Source of the DNA: Ascidia mentula
Lineage: Eukaryota; Chordata; Ascidiacea; Phlebobranchia; Ascidiidae
Assembly (NCBI GenBank): GCA_947561715.1
Contig: OX387198.1
Coordinates: forward strand, 14,446,001 to 14,510,000
DNA: 64,000 nt
Direction of reading: 5' to 3'
Shown here: positions 29,873-43,742 of the stretch, in pieces
Numbering within the stretch: the stretch's first letter is position 1
How the letters are laid out: the number at the start of each line of letters is the position of its first letter
Program-made: the position numbers and the translations under genes
The notes under the pieces: model-generated
What the model saw: only the letters and a program-made list of their open reading frames with translations
Databases searched by the model: none
What the model was told of the DNA's origin: nothing

Positions 29873-32800
29873 ACTTATGTTTTAATTGCAACTTCCGTAT
29901 AATTCCCCAATTTTTTTCGGGCAAATGCAAAACATAGTAATTCCCAACAGTTTATACAGTTGTAAGCTAATAATATCACAAAACGCTTGCGCCAAGCCCT
30001 AAACCTTTAATGCGTTTAAATCGAAGCGTCTGACTAACACCCGGTGTAACCCACATATCGGAGTAATTCTGTTCTCCCAACAGTTTAAAACCCACCCCCG
30101 GTCTCTATTACAACAAAGGTCCTCCTACCATCGACCCACCCATTATGAGCGACCGTGTTCCGTGATCTGCGCATCGAATGGCATTACGTAATGGCAAACA
30201 ACTCGCATTAAGGAGACTTTGACAAGCCAGCGACGTGCCTAAGCGTTGTTTAAAGTGTGGCGTAGACTCGTGGGAGGTTTCACCGCACACAAGACGTCTC
30301 GGCATTAACACACTTGTGACGTCGTGACATTCAGTTGGTTGCCTACAGGTGCCAGCCAAGATCTGTTGTCGGCGGTCCGTACTACAAGTTTAAGTGATCC
30401 AAAGTTCGTTCATGTCGATGAGCTAATCGTTATTTGGCCGTCTAGATACACAGCCAATTCGCAGAAGATCTTGTCAGCAGTGTACATCATGTGATTCTCG
30501 GCATTGCACGGACTCACTTGCGACTGAAAAGTACTTTTTGTGTCCAAAACAAAAATCTGTTCATTGTATGAAGTCTTGAGGTTGTCATAGTCTTGGCACA
30601 AATTTGTGTTGTTTTAATGAAAGCCCCTCTGAAAATATGTTAAATGGTCAACTAATTTTAAGCTTGTTGAACAACATCTATATAACTTTGAGGGCCCCCA
30701 TTCCCGAAAAAACTTTTGTAGGAAATATACGATATGATTTCCATCTAAATTGTCTACAGTGAAATTAAACAGAGGTAAAAATGTATCGTGCCCAACAACA
30801 ATCAAGCTGTGTTTCTTGAGTCAGGGCGATAGCCAACCATGGCTACGTAAACAAAAGCGAAACACAATGACGTGTCGAGCCGTCCAGTAACACCCCCACG
30901 ATACGCGACGCCGTTCAGGCGGAGACAAGATCGACAATCTATATTTAGAAGTGATCGGTCGGGCACTTTGGCTATTAATTCGCGCGACGACTTGGTTGGT
31001 TAAGACTTCCTCTTTCTCGAAGAAGAAAGTGCCGTCATTTGGACGTTCTCCCCCCGATCTCCGCCACTCCCCGATTTAATAACATCGACTCAATCGTTGT
31101 GAGGACACCCGGGGATGACGTAATGATGATAAATCAAAGAGGATTTGTTTGAAGACGCGAAGGGCTTCGCACACTTTTGAGTGCTCACACCGATGGTGGC
31201 GCATCGCGACTGCGCGTATTTCAACAGCGGGCCTTTGTTTTTTCGCGGCACGCGGAGGCATCGAAGGCGGCTTGGATAATTGCTCCGCGTCCTTCCAAAT
31301 GACCACTTCGAGTGGATGACACACGGGATGACAAGGCAATCAGAAATTTTTTGGAACTTGAGTTTTTAACACATTAAATCACTTGGGTCTGTATGTTGAT
31401 CTCCGTCCCGCAAAGTGTTCGCTTGTCACGCTGCAAACGCATTTTGCCATGATCCGTGACACCACCGCCTCGTCACTTGTATTTGTGTTGAAGTCGTTGT
31501 AAAGCATGCTTGGTTAAGAACATCACGACAGGTATAAGTCGTCGTTTCGTATGCAAATACAAAAGACAAAGGGACTTTTATGAATACTTGGTTTGAGCCT
31601 TCAACAACTATCACGATTACCGAACAATTTTCTAGTGAATTATCTCCCATTACAAGTTCATATATATATTAATATTCTAATAAACTATTAATGCCTATAT
31701 TTAGTTCAATGTCCGCACACGGTTACAGTAAATTTCTAGTTGTGGCGTATGTCTTATTGTATATGGAATGGCGACATCTCGCAAAATTGTACAACCTAGA
31801 GGATACAAAAAACACCTCGTTTTCACACACATTACTGTTTGTCACAGCAACACACCAGGATAAGTTTAAATCTGGTTAATGCTTGATTAAGCGTAAAATG
31901 CATAAATTAGTAATCAACGATATCAGACCTCGGCCTGTTTTGTATCAAACATGTGCGATTCCATAATTACCACAGAAGCTTATTGATTAAAATATGTTTC
32001 TCTGAATCAATTACACTCAATAGTTTCGCTATGTGTCCGACTCTCAACTATAAGTGTTCCGTGCGTCACAACTTTTTGGTTTGTTTTTATGTTTGCTTCT
32101 TAGTTTTCTATTCATTCTTCCTAAATATTCATTCTTTATGAAAAAATGTTATGATGGCAATAAAGAGGTAGCAACGTTCTGCTTTGGCGACGATACGTTT
32201 TCAGCATTCACAATAAAGTGTTGATTTCGTCGATTTCGACTTCAAAGTCCAAATACGCGAAAGCATTACGGTATCTATTGACACAGTAACAACGTATGGG
32301 CTTTATGTGCGGCGCGTGGACGCCGACAACACAAGCAGGTCCTATCTTTTGTGGAAACAGTTCTAAATTTACGGTCCGTTCTATATTCAGCCTATGGGTC
32401 TTAAGAGTTTAATGCTGTGATAACATCCTGATTTCCTGGAATAGCCCAGCTACAAAGCCTCGCGCCCATACCCTGGATAAAGCGGCCAAACGCTTTGTGG
32501 TTCCACAAGAGAAGTTTACTCTCGACGCGTGGGTTGGGTGGCGTGGAACCCTTTCAGTGTCAACCAGTAATAAACATTTTACGGCATCGAGGAAATCGGG
32601 GTGTGTATTCGTTTCTATGGCAACCACGAGTTTGCGATCTCAAAGGTCCAACTTTGTTTACAACGTCAAATGCCAACGTTCTAAATATACTCGTTTTAAT
32701 GAAAAGTGAAGTTTATCTTCGGCGATAAAGCCACCATAAGGGCGGCAGGTTTTATTACCAACAGGTCCCTCATGACACTATATTTTTAACCCATTTAAAT

Positions 32801-33962
32801 CTACGTATCTAAATAAAAAACATTACGCAATTGTCTGTAACTAACGTTCCACACGATTACTCCAAACGTGTTAATTATGAAACGGAAAAAATTAGCATCA
32901 GGTGACACTTCCAATTTTCAGCATTTATTGAATCGCAAAATTTTTACAGAAATACTCCCCACAGAAATGTCGAGCACCCGGGGTTGTTTAAAGTTGCGCG
33001 GTCCTCATAGCGCACGATGATAACTTAACGACCCCCGGTCTAAGACCCGTAATACTGTATACAGATACAACAGCTAGCTTACGCGCCCTCTTTTGTCCCA
33101 GCCCCTCTAATCAAGGCGACTGAGCCTTTGTTTCTGACACCCGAGCGGCGAGACAAAGGGCCCCAGCACGCCTCACAAGAGTTTTCCCAAGCTTCAACAA
33201 TGGACGTACGCGCGACCGCCTGTTCGTTCTCGTTGAAACGGGAAACTCTTTATATGTCGGTGCGTGATTGTAGCATCTCCAGTTTCGCTGTTTGATTCTA
33301 GCGTCCGGCACGCGCTCATTGTGTAGCCCAGTGCACAAGAATCTGGGAACTGCGGCTTCCAATATCCATGCGACCTTGCGTTCGCGGCAAGACACCCGAA
33401 TCCAGCGCTATAACAAACTGTTAGGTAACCCGACCACATACTGACGCAATCCCCACCTGGGCGTTAGGTCGATTTTGGGAGGCGAGTTTTATTGACGCGA
33501 CTTAACTGTATGGGTTCTGTGGGAGTAAAACTGCTCTCAATATCCGGTATCTTGCAAGACAAGTTTACGACAATGACTGTGTTTATTTAAGACGAACTTG
33601 TTTCGGTCTGAGGGCACGGAGAGCAAGCCACCCGAAGGTTTTCAATGAGTTTTCCTATTAAAAACAAGGGCTGAAAACAACATAGGGGTAAAGGCACTGT
33701 CAATCGCCTTTTAACGTACATACGATGTATGAGGCATCCATTTTGTTTCCATACCGGCTTATGTCTCCAAAACTTTCTGGGCATGTATTTCGTAAGCATG
33801 GCGAAAACTTTCGCTTTCAGGCCATAACCAGGCTTTATTCCTCGACCTGGTATAGGTCTTACATATATTTCACTTCGTACCGATTTGAACAAGAATTACT
33901 TCTAGTTCCTAATTGAAAATACATCGCAGAGCAGACCACATGTTTGTGTCTTTGTTTTCTGT

Positions 33963-33968
33963 TTTATT
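33963..33968 (-). promoter_or_regulatory. Possible Hes poly(A) signal
   Basis: AATAAA on the minus strand about 550 nt after the Hes stop codon. Another lies near 33579; which is used cannot be told from sequence. Confidence 0.35.
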
Positions 33969-34515
33969 GTCAATATATATAAAAACTCTCGAAGGAAATG
34001 AAGCATAAACGGGCCTGAAACGGTGAAACGGTAACCCTGCAAGTGGCGTCGCATATAGGGACAGTAAGGCACGGAAGGTTACATTTAGTGCCATGGTTGA
34101 AATTCGCACAATAACATGTAGCACACGCGTACATTAATCACACACACGCATAAAATTTCGGGGTTGGAAACCCCGGGGTCGGCAAAACAGGGCTATTTAC
34201 ACAGAAAATGAAAGGTTACGGGGAACCTATTGGTCAAAACGCAAAGATCTTCCGAGCAGCGATGTTTGAAGACTTGTGTCAGTAGTAGGTTGGTGAAACC
34301 TTTGTTGAACGGGGGCATTTATATTGCAGCCAATGCGCATTTTGCCCATTGAAAAGGCAGTTGGATTGCCAAAGCACCCACAAAATAGCGTTGCTGTATA
34401 TATATTTGGTTGTTCAATGGTTAAAAACTGTTTCATAAAGAAAGTACAACTTTGACGCTCAATAGAAATTAACGGATGGCAACATATCGGAACAGGAAAT
34501 ACTCGTTAATCCAGA

Positions 34516-36203
34516 CTACCAGGGTCGCCAAACCGGCTCCGAATCCGTGCTTCCAATGTCGGATACTGGAGAACACGGTGCGCCATCTTCTGGAATTGCC
34601 GAGCCAGAGTGAGATTGCTGATCGGTTTCCATGACAACCTGTTGGACAGGCGCTGGGGTGATAGATCCAGATGAGGAGGATTGCGGGACGAGAACAAAGC
34701 TCCCGTGGATGTTGCTGCTGTTCTTTGCATCCACATCCTTTCTCGGAGTGGAGGAGGGCGACATGGAAAGTGGCGATCCGGGAGACTGGAATCCGGAGGA
34801 AGCGCAGGATGACCCGCTTTCGTGTCTCAGGTGACGATAGTTAGGCTCCTGGGAGCTGTGATCTGAGGGATGAGGACTTATGGCTGAGGAAGATGGAGAT
34901 ACTGATCCCTCTTCCTCTCTTCTGTACTTGGCTTCCGCGTGATCCCGCATGTTCAAAGCGTGTCTCATCTGCTGCTGTTGGGCCAACTTGTGATTTTGAG
35001 CCATTGCGGCTGCCATGGCCATCGCTTGTTGAATCTGGTTGTTGGGGGTGATTCGAATTTGCAGAGGGGAAATGGCTGAGCCCGCGGGCACTGGTGGGGC
35101 CCCAGTAAGAAGTGGAGCTCCCCTGTGGTGTTGCGGCATCATGTGAGGGGGAAGGTGGTTGCCCGTTTGCGTTGGGACGTTGCTGCCAAGGTGGCTCATT
35201 AATCTGAAATAGAAAAGAGTTTTTGAATACGGATTCTATATTGTTATGTTTTGTTAATGTACAAAAAACAAATCGTTGGAACAGTTAAATGATTTTTGTG
35301 ATACAAAATCAATCAACCAGCAAAAGCGTTTCATTTAAATACATTTTTGTGAGTTCGGTACTATGATTGAATGAAATGCAGTTGTACAACAAAATATAAT
35401 AAAAAGTACAAATATTTCCCGCACGACTCTCACCTCGCTTTCACTTCCGGGTGGACGTTTTCTGTTGAAGTTTCAAGAAAGTGCGAAACTTCGTTCTTGC
35501 ATTCAACATAACCATTTCTGTACTTGTTGACAACACTCGGGTCCATCGTCATAGCAGCGGTCATCCTCTGGCGTTGGACAGTGCGAAGATATCGGACGGT
35601 CATTTCCAAAATATCAGCCTTTTCCAATTTGGAGTGACAGGTGCTTTGCTGTTGAAACAAAAAAAAGGTTTGATAATGTTCGTTCAAAATCAAATACATC
35701 GCATGGGATGTTATGGCAGTTAAACCTTCGAAGTAATAATCGATGCCCACCGAACGCCACGAAGCTAATGCAATATTTTTTTCTGTTCATATGACAGTTC
35801 TTCGAATAAATGAAATACTTACGTCTTTTCGAAGTGCGTTAAGAAGAATCGATTTGAGTTCGTTTAAACTTTTGTTTATTCTCTCCCTTCTTCGTTTCTC
35901 CATCAAGGGTTTTGACGCCTAGAGAAAAATAGAAGTTATTTAAAATATTTTTACACAAAATAGTTGAGTTAAATTAAATTCATTTTTAAATGAATACTTG
36001 CAACATGAATTCCAGCCTTTCAAAATTAAAACAAAAACTAATTCCAGAAAATACCCTTTTTAACTAAACTACTTTGTTGTACTTCATCCCTGACTAAGAT
36101 TCGTGAGGTCAAAATACGTCGAGAAATATCAACTTACTCTGCGGTCATTTTTCATCACCGATCCGGCGGAGACCATGTGAGCAGTGCTGGTGTGTGGAGC
36201 CAT
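34516..36203 (-). CDS. Hes: Hairy/Enhancer-of-split (Hes) bHLH-Orange repressor
   Basis: Exons in coding order: 36203-36138, 35918-35823, 35648-35434, 35203-34516. All junctions are GT-AG and in phase; the product is 354 residues. The basic region and helix 1 ([20 protein letters not shown]) contain the proline typical of Hairy/Hes proteins. Helix 2 follows ([18 protein letters not shown]), then an Orange domain (about 95-140), a Met/Ala/Gln-rich stretch, Ser/Pro-rich sequence and the C-terminal WRPW. Family knowledge: these proteins dimerise, bind N-box and E-box DNA, and recruit Groucho/TLE through WRPW to repress transcription, commonly as Notch targets. The intron pattern, with the bHLH split after the basic/helix 1 exon, is also usual for Hes genes. 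Which paralogue this is cannot be decided without comparison. Confidence 0.96.
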
Positions 36204-36659
36204 TACGGTCTTCATTTACGTTATGTAGGTGGGTTTCGGTTGAAGCAAAAATAGTTACGAGCAGCGATGATATAATCCGTTTGAACAAGCAGATGCTCTT
36301 GTCAAGTTTGTCTTTTTACGCAATGCCTAATCGCCGAAAAAGATTTTCGCGATTCGTCGCAGATTTGTATCTGGAAAAGGAAAAGATTGTTTATTAGTTT
36401 GTTGTGAATAATATTTTAAACCAAAACAACACCAACAATCCGTTACTAGATGACTTTTATCTATTACAACAAAATTAGATTTCATTTCGTAAAACCCCAA
36501 CACATTTGCCATCAAACTAGTCGGAATATAATGAGAAAGACTTTCGTGCTACGTGAACGTATTCTATATTGCTGATATTTAAACTTCAATATAATTTCTC
36601 CAAGTTCTGCCTTTGTATACAACTTTTCAATCTTTTAAACTTGGTTCCTTTTACGTTTT

Positions 36660-37330
36660 CTAGACGCCAAGCTCATATGCACCTCCTCACTTCGCACCTC
36701 CAAAAGCTCGAATGACAATCCGAAACTTGCGAGAGAGCGCTTATAAGCGAGCAGAGACGCGTGCTCGGGCGCCGCCGTAACGCCAGATTTCCGACCGTCG
36801 CAACTACTTTCGACTCTCGGCCAGGCCTTTTTTCCCCACCGCCGCGATTCGCACAATGGGCCGCGCGCGCCAGGCAATAAATAAACAGGCTTAAAAGGCG
36901 CGCGGCCCTCCGAGGCGAAGAAGAAAGCATTAAAATCGGCGTGTGATTGAGTGCAGGGGAAGAGCAGGCGCGCTGTGCGAACCGCCGCTTCGACCCGTTC
37001 CCACGCTCCCGTCTCCAATCTTGTCAAGTGTAAACACGTGCCTACAACCCGGCGCGTGCTGCTCCCTCTTCTCCCGTCTTGTTTCTTTTATTGCTCCGCG
37101 CCGCCCACCCTTTAAAGCCACTCGATCCTCTTGTGAAGCCTGTGTAAAGGCGGTTAATCCCTGCAGCCCGTGCGCTGTGGCTCTCATGTTATTAGGGATG
37201 GCCGCGTCGGCTCTAAAGCCCGTTATTACTGCCCTGGCTGTTTGGAGCATGAAATAGCGGCCGACCGGTGTTATATTGCGCTCAGACGTTGGGCGCGCGG
37301 ACTTGTGGATATAAAGCGGATTACGTCATA
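36660..37330 (-). promoter_or_regulatory. GC-rich Hes promoter region
   Basis: A GC- and CpG-rich block begins about 450 bp upstream of the Hes start codon. It includes a TATAAG box candidate on the minus strand (36740-36745), which would place transcription start near 36710. It also has a Su(H) consensus at 36998-37005 and a CACGTG E-box near 37035. Promoter identity is inferred from position and composition. Confidence 0.5.
36998..37005 (-). promoter_or_regulatory. Su(H)/RBPJ consensus site in the Hes promoter
   Basis: CGTGGGAA on the minus strand, about 800 bp upstream of the Hes ATG. This matches the YGTGGGAA consensus bound by the Notch effector Su(H). Binding is not shown. Confidence 0.45.
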
Positions 37331-38726
37331 GCGGGGTTGGGCCACCGGTCGCGCGCGTTGGAATTAGCCGCTCATGGGATGGGTTGAATTATTTGGGATT
37401 AAATCGATTTGTCTGCTTTGAATAGGGGAAATTAGAATGGAACGCAAAAATCTTATTTTGATTTATAAAGATTAAGTGTTGAAGACCTTTCATTCTGGCT
37501 ATAAGCTTTCTATCAGGACACATGTAATCTACCTTATCACAAGTTTGAACTATGTTTCATCTCAAGAAGTTTACAATATAAACACGCTTGCATTCCAAAC
37601 CAATAAACTATAAAATTGAAGACCAGCAAATTATTACCAAAGGGTTTTATGAATCTAAACAACATATGGATTCAACGTGCTTTAAGTAATGTTATGTTTA
37701 CTAATGCTATTTATACTGGAATTCATACCGTGTGAAACTCAACTTTGACCCCACAAAATCGCAACAAACGCATTTAACAGACGTCAAAGGCTTGTCGGCG
37801 GGGCGTTGCAAGTCCACGGCATGCTGTCAAACACGAAGCCCTGATAAGAGACAGGTTCCTTACAAGGCTATTCACCCAACTTCCCATACTAACCTCATAT
37901 CGCATCGTTGTTACAATACTTGTGTTAGATAACTATGTTCAGTGAATGGCAGAAGTGTGTCATGTTTTTCCAAAGCCACCAATTCATGTCGCTCCAGAGT
38001 GGGAAGCTCCGACCATGGCAAGTCAATGACTAAAATGATGTTGTATATGGTCTTATATACACACAGACGGCCGAGCCTAAAATTCCAATAGACAATCTGC
38101 CGAATAAAACAGCACCATGTGGAGTGATTTTACTAAGTTGCTGTTGTTATTTTATTGCTGTTCAGTATACGTAAAAGTATATAGATGTTACGTCACCATT
38201 ACGTCAAAATATCAGTGAAACAGTGATATTGCGTTTTGTGGCCACGTGGACGAGTCGTCTTGACATGAACACGTGTTTTGCAAACCTTGTCACTTCATGG
38301 TTACATGACGACCTGCTGATCACACACAAGAAATATTTATTACTCCACGACCACGAACGGCCGTAAAAGGCGTGAGAATCGCTTGAACTTGTCAAAAATT
38401 CGGTTACTAACGCTTTTGACCGTTTCGTTCGAATGTAATCCACCCAGGTAATGCGAGAAGCCGCCGAAATGACCGTTAACCGGCTTTGTCCTGTCAAAGA
38501 GGTTTTTTTCCGTGAAACCATTTATGCCGGTTTCAGTTTTCGGACTTCTAAACTACACCGCTAATTTGTGTTCAGCTTTATATTACAGTTTACGTGATTG
38601 CACCCGCCACATAGAAGCTCTCTTCAGTGTGTCTTAATGGAATTTAGCTCTAAACCAAAAAACTGAACACACATTTTCATTTAGATATTCGTCAATATCT
38701 AATAAACTAGGATAAATGAAAATATG

Positions 38727-38764
38727 ATTTATTGTAATGAACGTGCATTTATTGTAATGAACGT
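38727..38764. repeat. Tandem duplication of an 18-bp motif
   Basis: ATTTATTGTAATGAACGT occurs twice, two bases apart. Confidence 0.8.
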
Positions 38765-39659
38765 AACAGATAGCAACTCTGGTCGTGAAATAATGGAAGC
38801 GTAATGTAATAATAATAGACACGTTATTTTCGCCATGTGCAGAAAACACCGTTGCAAACATGTGCACAATTTTAAGCCCCAATAAAATGGCTGTTTCCGG
38901 TAAGCTTCCAATGAAAGTGAATTTCCGTGAAGTCAGCAGTCTGTCGGTTGTATGGGCATCAAACGAGCATCGGGCGTTTCAAGTCTCGCGGGGCAATTGT
39001 TGCAAAAATCGGGGCTTCCACTTCTAATCAGATCCCTGTTGACATTTGTCGGCTGCGCGTGGGAACTGGTGTCGATTGTTCATCAGTCTGCAGCCGACAG
39101 TCGCAGACGCATGCACTGGCAATTACCACTGTGGTAGGTGCTGTTTATCGCCGGCGGACGCGTGGAAACAGTCTGGCGCCGCATCAAAACATGCCGCCAG
39201 CTTGTTTATGTGTGTGGTGTGCCGCAGGGTTTTGTCGGCGATCCTTTTAGCACGTCTGATACTGTGGCCATGCAGGCGCATTGTTACAGATACAATGCAC
39301 CCGCCAATAAGAAAAAAACTAGATTCTAATTTTGGCTTGAACTTATTTTCCAGTGCTGCAGAAACTCACACCAACAGAGCTATTCTTTATAAACGAGTTT
39401 TAATTATTAAGCTGCAGGCAGCAGTAAATCCGCAATTGATGAAGTACACGAAATTTTATACTTAAAAATAAACAAAACAGTCATTTACATTTGACAGATC
39501 GACAAATTAACAATTATTTATTTCTCATTGCATCTGCAATATATATTTACATAGTAACTATTTAAAAAGCTCCGTTAGCGCACGTCGATTCATGGTTCTT
39601 AATAAAACTATCGTAACAGCGATGTCAAATCTGAAACATTTCAAAGTATTTTCCATAAA

Positions 39660-41226
39660 ATAAAGTGGGTAAAATTTCTTTCCAAGAAAATTGTAGGATT
39701 TTCACACATTCTATGAACCGAGTGAGTCTGTAACTTTAATCACATTCCATTGATGCGACACCAAACAGTCCCACAGCGTCCCAACAATTCGATCCCGTTT
39801 CAAACCGAAGCAAACACTTGGCTTTTCAACAAAAAGGGATCACAACAAAAGTGTCAGTGTGTTTGCTTAATTGGTTTCTGCTAAAAACAGTCTCTCGGGA
39901 CTTTTCCCAACAGATAAAAAGTTAGCGGCCGTTGACGGCAACACTTTCCGTTGACAGAAAACGTGTTAATAGCATTAGATATGTAAATCCCAGGCCGTGT
40001 GTATTTTAAGCCGGTAATGGGCAACCGTTGGCCGTATTTAAAACTTTAGGCCGTCACTAAGTTACGTTTATGTTTGCGATGCTCATTTAAATGGCGTTGG
40101 GGCCGTGAGAACGTGTTCCTTCGGTGTTATTGGTGTTTGCAGTGCCATGGGAACGTAAATGACGTTTTGTATTATGCATGGGCTATCTAAGGGTTAAAGT
40201 CTGGCCCAACGACCTCACGCTTGCTTGGCGCAAAGATTGGGAGCATTATTTTTCGCACAAACATCGTGAAGCAGTTTGCATAAACGGTGTCACACAATCC
40301 TGTGCTTTCATTCGTTCATTTATTATTAATGAACTTTTGGATTCCCACGCGGCCGGGGGGTACAACGGGTAGTGTACCGAATCGCACCTGACGATGCCAA
40401 CCGTTCCTAATCAACTTCGAAAAATCGCACTACTTATGTTTAGAGTAAATGTGTCGAAAATGTAAAGTGGGTAACATTTCTTTGTGGGAAAAAAATGGAG
40501 AATTTTTTACACACTGTTTTACACTTTTAACACATAAGCAGAGTGACTTGTAATTTCAATTACATTTTACTGTTACGCCCCCAACAGTCCTGAAGTCTCA
40601 ATCATTCGATCCCGTTTCAAACCGAAGCAAACACTTGGCTTTACAACAAAAAGAGATCACAACAAAAGTGTCAGTGTGTTTGCTTAATTGGTTTCTGCTG
40701 AAAACATTCGCCCAGGACTTTTCCCAACAGATAAAAAGTTAGCGGCTGTTGACGGCAACACTTTCCGTTGACAGTATACGTGTTAATAGCATTATATATG
40801 TAAATCCCAGGCCGTGTGTATTTTAAGTCGGTAATGGGCAACCGTTGGCCGCATTTAAAAACTCCGGACCGTCTCAAAGTTACGTTTATGTTTGCGTTTC
40901 AGTAAGCGCCTGGGAACGTAACGGGCATTTTGTATTATGCATGAGCCAACTTAGGGTTAACGTCTGACCCAACGACCTCACGCTTGCTGGGCACAAAGAT
41001 TGGAGCATTATTTTTCGCACAAACATCGTAAAGCAGTTTGCATAAACGGTGTCACACAATCCTGTGCGTTTATTCGTTCATTTATTATTAATAAACTTAT
41101 GGATTCCCACGCGGCCGGGGGGTACAACGTGTGGTGTACCGAATCGCACCTGACGATGCCGACCGTTCTAAATTATGTTCGAAAAAGCGCAGTGCGTATG
41201 TTGAGAATGCGCTTAAATGATTAATA
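39660..41226. repeat. Tandem duplication of about 0.8 kb
   Basis: Copy A (about 39660-40462) and copy B (about 40463-41226) align along most of their length. Shared blocks include GATCCCGTTTCAAACCGAAG (39791 and 40608), TTTTCCCAACAGATAAAAAG, GTTGACGGCAACACTTTCCG, and a right-hand block ending GTACCGAATCGCACCTGACG. Spacing drifts from about 817 to 763 bp because of indels, and copies differ by scattered substitutions. No reading frame is conserved across the copies, so this is duplicated non-coding DNA, possibly a regulatory module. Confidence 0.85.
40483..40490 (+). promoter_or_regulatory. Su(H)-type consensus TGTGGGAA
   Basis: Exact match to YGTGGGAA near the start of copy B of the tandem duplication; copy A lacks it at the aligned position. 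Confidence 0.3.
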
Positions 41227-41864
41227 TGTCCGTCACGTGACACTCAATGGTCACGTGGTAAACTTTGAATGAAAATATTTTATGTCGATGGTGGTTTGTC
41301 TTTTTAAGGTTGTATTTGCTTCAGTTTGATTGATGCATGTATTAGGCAGGGGCCACGTCAGCAAACTACCTTGAATCCAAGACATTTTGTTATAATTCGT
41401 GTTGGTCTGATAAGCAGCTATAGGGCCTAAATGTTGTAAAGGTGCGCACTTTCGAACATCAAAGTTTTACTCTTTCATATTTTTCTTCTTGTTCCAAATT
41501 TCAAAATTATTTATTGTAGTTAGCTTTTATAACACACCTTGGTGCTGTTTGTAGTGTTCAACATCAGCAACGTAGACAACAACTACAGCTTACGCAAAGT
41601 TATCTACAAAACTTAAGAAGGTTCAACCATTTTGTGTGACGTAAGACCTGGCAACCTTCCCAAACTTTAACGAGGTCTCATTAAACTTAATATCGTGCGG
41701 CTGGCGTCGGTGCGTCAACCTTCAACCTTGTTTACTCACATGAGCCGAGACGCGCGAGTCACAAATATGGTCGCCTGTGTTACTTAGCACCGCATAAGGA
41801 ACCTCGTTTCTCACAACAAAACAGGCGCCGTTAATTATCCCTAACTTGCTTGTCCAACCTTGCT

Positions 41865-41872
41865 TTCCCACG
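41865..41872 (-). promoter_or_regulatory. Su(H)-type consensus CGTGGGAA
   Basis: Exact match to YGTGGGAA on the minus strand. Confidence 0.3.
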
Positions 41873-42784
41873 CTCTTGGCTAAGTTGCCGAAGCATGAGG
41901 CAGGCAGTCCGTTGTCAACCAATCTCGGCTTCCGTAGCAACGGTGTGCTTTCTAACCATAGATAAGCGGTTGTTAATTAAACGCAATGGACCGGGAGTCA
42001 CATTTGTTGGCTATGGTGATATCGTGCACACAATAGAAGCGTTGTGGGTGGCGCCAATGTCGGATTTGCAGTTGCTAATGAATCGCATATTTGGAGGTGA
42101 GAGGCAGATGTCATTGCGGATGTGCTTCTTTTCAGAGGAAAGTCAAATGCAATTAGGAAGTATTAGGGAACGTTACCCATAGCGTGATGGGCTTGGAATG
42201 CGGGGAATATGTTTGTAGCTGGGTGCCTTCGTCTAAAGTAATTTATTATCGCATACAGCTTTCATGGCAATATTTCTGTGGAATTTTGCAGAAACTTCCG
42301 AAGTTCATTTTCATTTTGACAAACAACCGTCATACACACTGTTTGATTGTACTGTTGTCATTGCAAAAAAGGCTTGACAAATTATTTTAATATGCAACCC
42401 AAATTAGGACGTGGCGACATCTTTTTAAATCGGAAATCTCTCACATCCTACAAGGCCGATCAGTGATTTCTCCTACATGACCTCCAACACGGGGTCACGT
42501 GACGCCAAGAGGGCTGCAGTGACGTCACAATTGTCCACGGTACTCTGCGTAAAGCATCCGAGTCGGCGCTAGATACGAATCGCCTTTGTCGGCGTCGCTT
42601 TTATGACGCAATAAATATTCGCGGTGGCGCGCGAGTTCGATTGTTCATTAAAAGGCGTGGAGACGCGATCCGTGAGAAAGAGACCGCGAATCGACAGAAC
42701 CCCTATTTCCCCCCACGAGGCGGCAGCGGGCGGCAACAAATTGCTGCTAATTTAAGCAATTGGAACCGCGATGATCGTCCATTG

Positions 42785-42792
42785 TTCCCACA
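42785..42792 (-). promoter_or_regulatory. Su(H)-type consensus TGTGGGAA
   Basis: Exact match on the minus strand, inside a GC-rich island. Confidence 0.3.
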
Positions 42793-43734
42793 GGCTGTTG
42801 CCCGTTTTACAGCCTGGCGATTTATTTTTAACAGCGGCCGCCAAAAGTGATGTAGCTCACCACGTTTGGCCGATTTCCTCTTGCTATGCTTGTGATCTTG
42901 CACATTACATGACAAACTTCTGACTATATATTTGTTATCAGTAGGAAAACAAACACTTAACGTATAGCGGTAATAATGCTGGCAACCAATGCTTATTGCA
43001 ATTACAAATGAGTGCGGTCAACGAACGTATAAATTATTGTGACCTAATTTCGAGATGCAAACGAGCGAAACTTTTAGCTTTTCGACGTTACATCTTGAGT
43101 AACTGTTGTCACATTTCTTTTCCCTCAATTCTTTTGAAGCGAATGTCCACATAATTGAAATGCTCTACCGCCCGTTATTGCGTAACCTCTTTTATCTCCA
43201 GCAAAACTGCAGCTGCAGGCTCGTGGTTTTGCACGACATGTCCATCAAAGTATTACGTAAATCACCCCCTTGTCCGTTAAATTTGCTGTTGTGGGCGGCA
43301 GGAATTTTTATAATATTTTACAATACAATAATTCATATTGACCGAAATTCAATGAATGCTTGTGTGTACGCATTGACGAAAAAATAAACTAATAAAACAC
43401 AGTAGGTAATTTGCTCTGTGGAATATCACCTTCAAATCTGTAGTTCACCGTAAAACTCTGTCATTTCTATGCAAGATTTGTGTGTGTTGGGTGATTAGAT
43501 TTCTCGTGGCTTATACTCTTGTTCATAATTTGCCTTTTGAGGCAACATTTTGCCAATATCTTTTCAAGTGAAGTTTTAAACAACCAAAAGAGCAAAACTA
43601 AGTATGTAAACGTTTGTTTTTTCCTCATCGAAAATCCCTAAGCAGCAAAAAACAACATATTTTTTTAGTTATAATCACAACATAATTAGCGCTTGTCGAA
43701 TATCGATCCAAATAGTTGTTTTGTTTGCAATCGT

Positions 43735-43742
43735 TTCCCACG
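43735..43742 (-). promoter_or_regulatory. Su(H)-type consensus CGTGGGAA
   Basis: Exact match on the minus strand. Confidence 0.3.

Larger units (their letters stand above)
28008..34515. other. Intergenic region between the candidate gene and Hes
   Basis: No family-similar exon is seen. It holds a probable hAT MITE (29715-29872), a doubled CAGCCAATATTC motif (near 29095 and 29127), CRE palindromes at 28575, 29158 and 29421, and GC-richer stretches near 30.9-31.3 and 33.1-33.4 kb. The right end contains the Hes 3' UTR. Confidence 0.45.
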
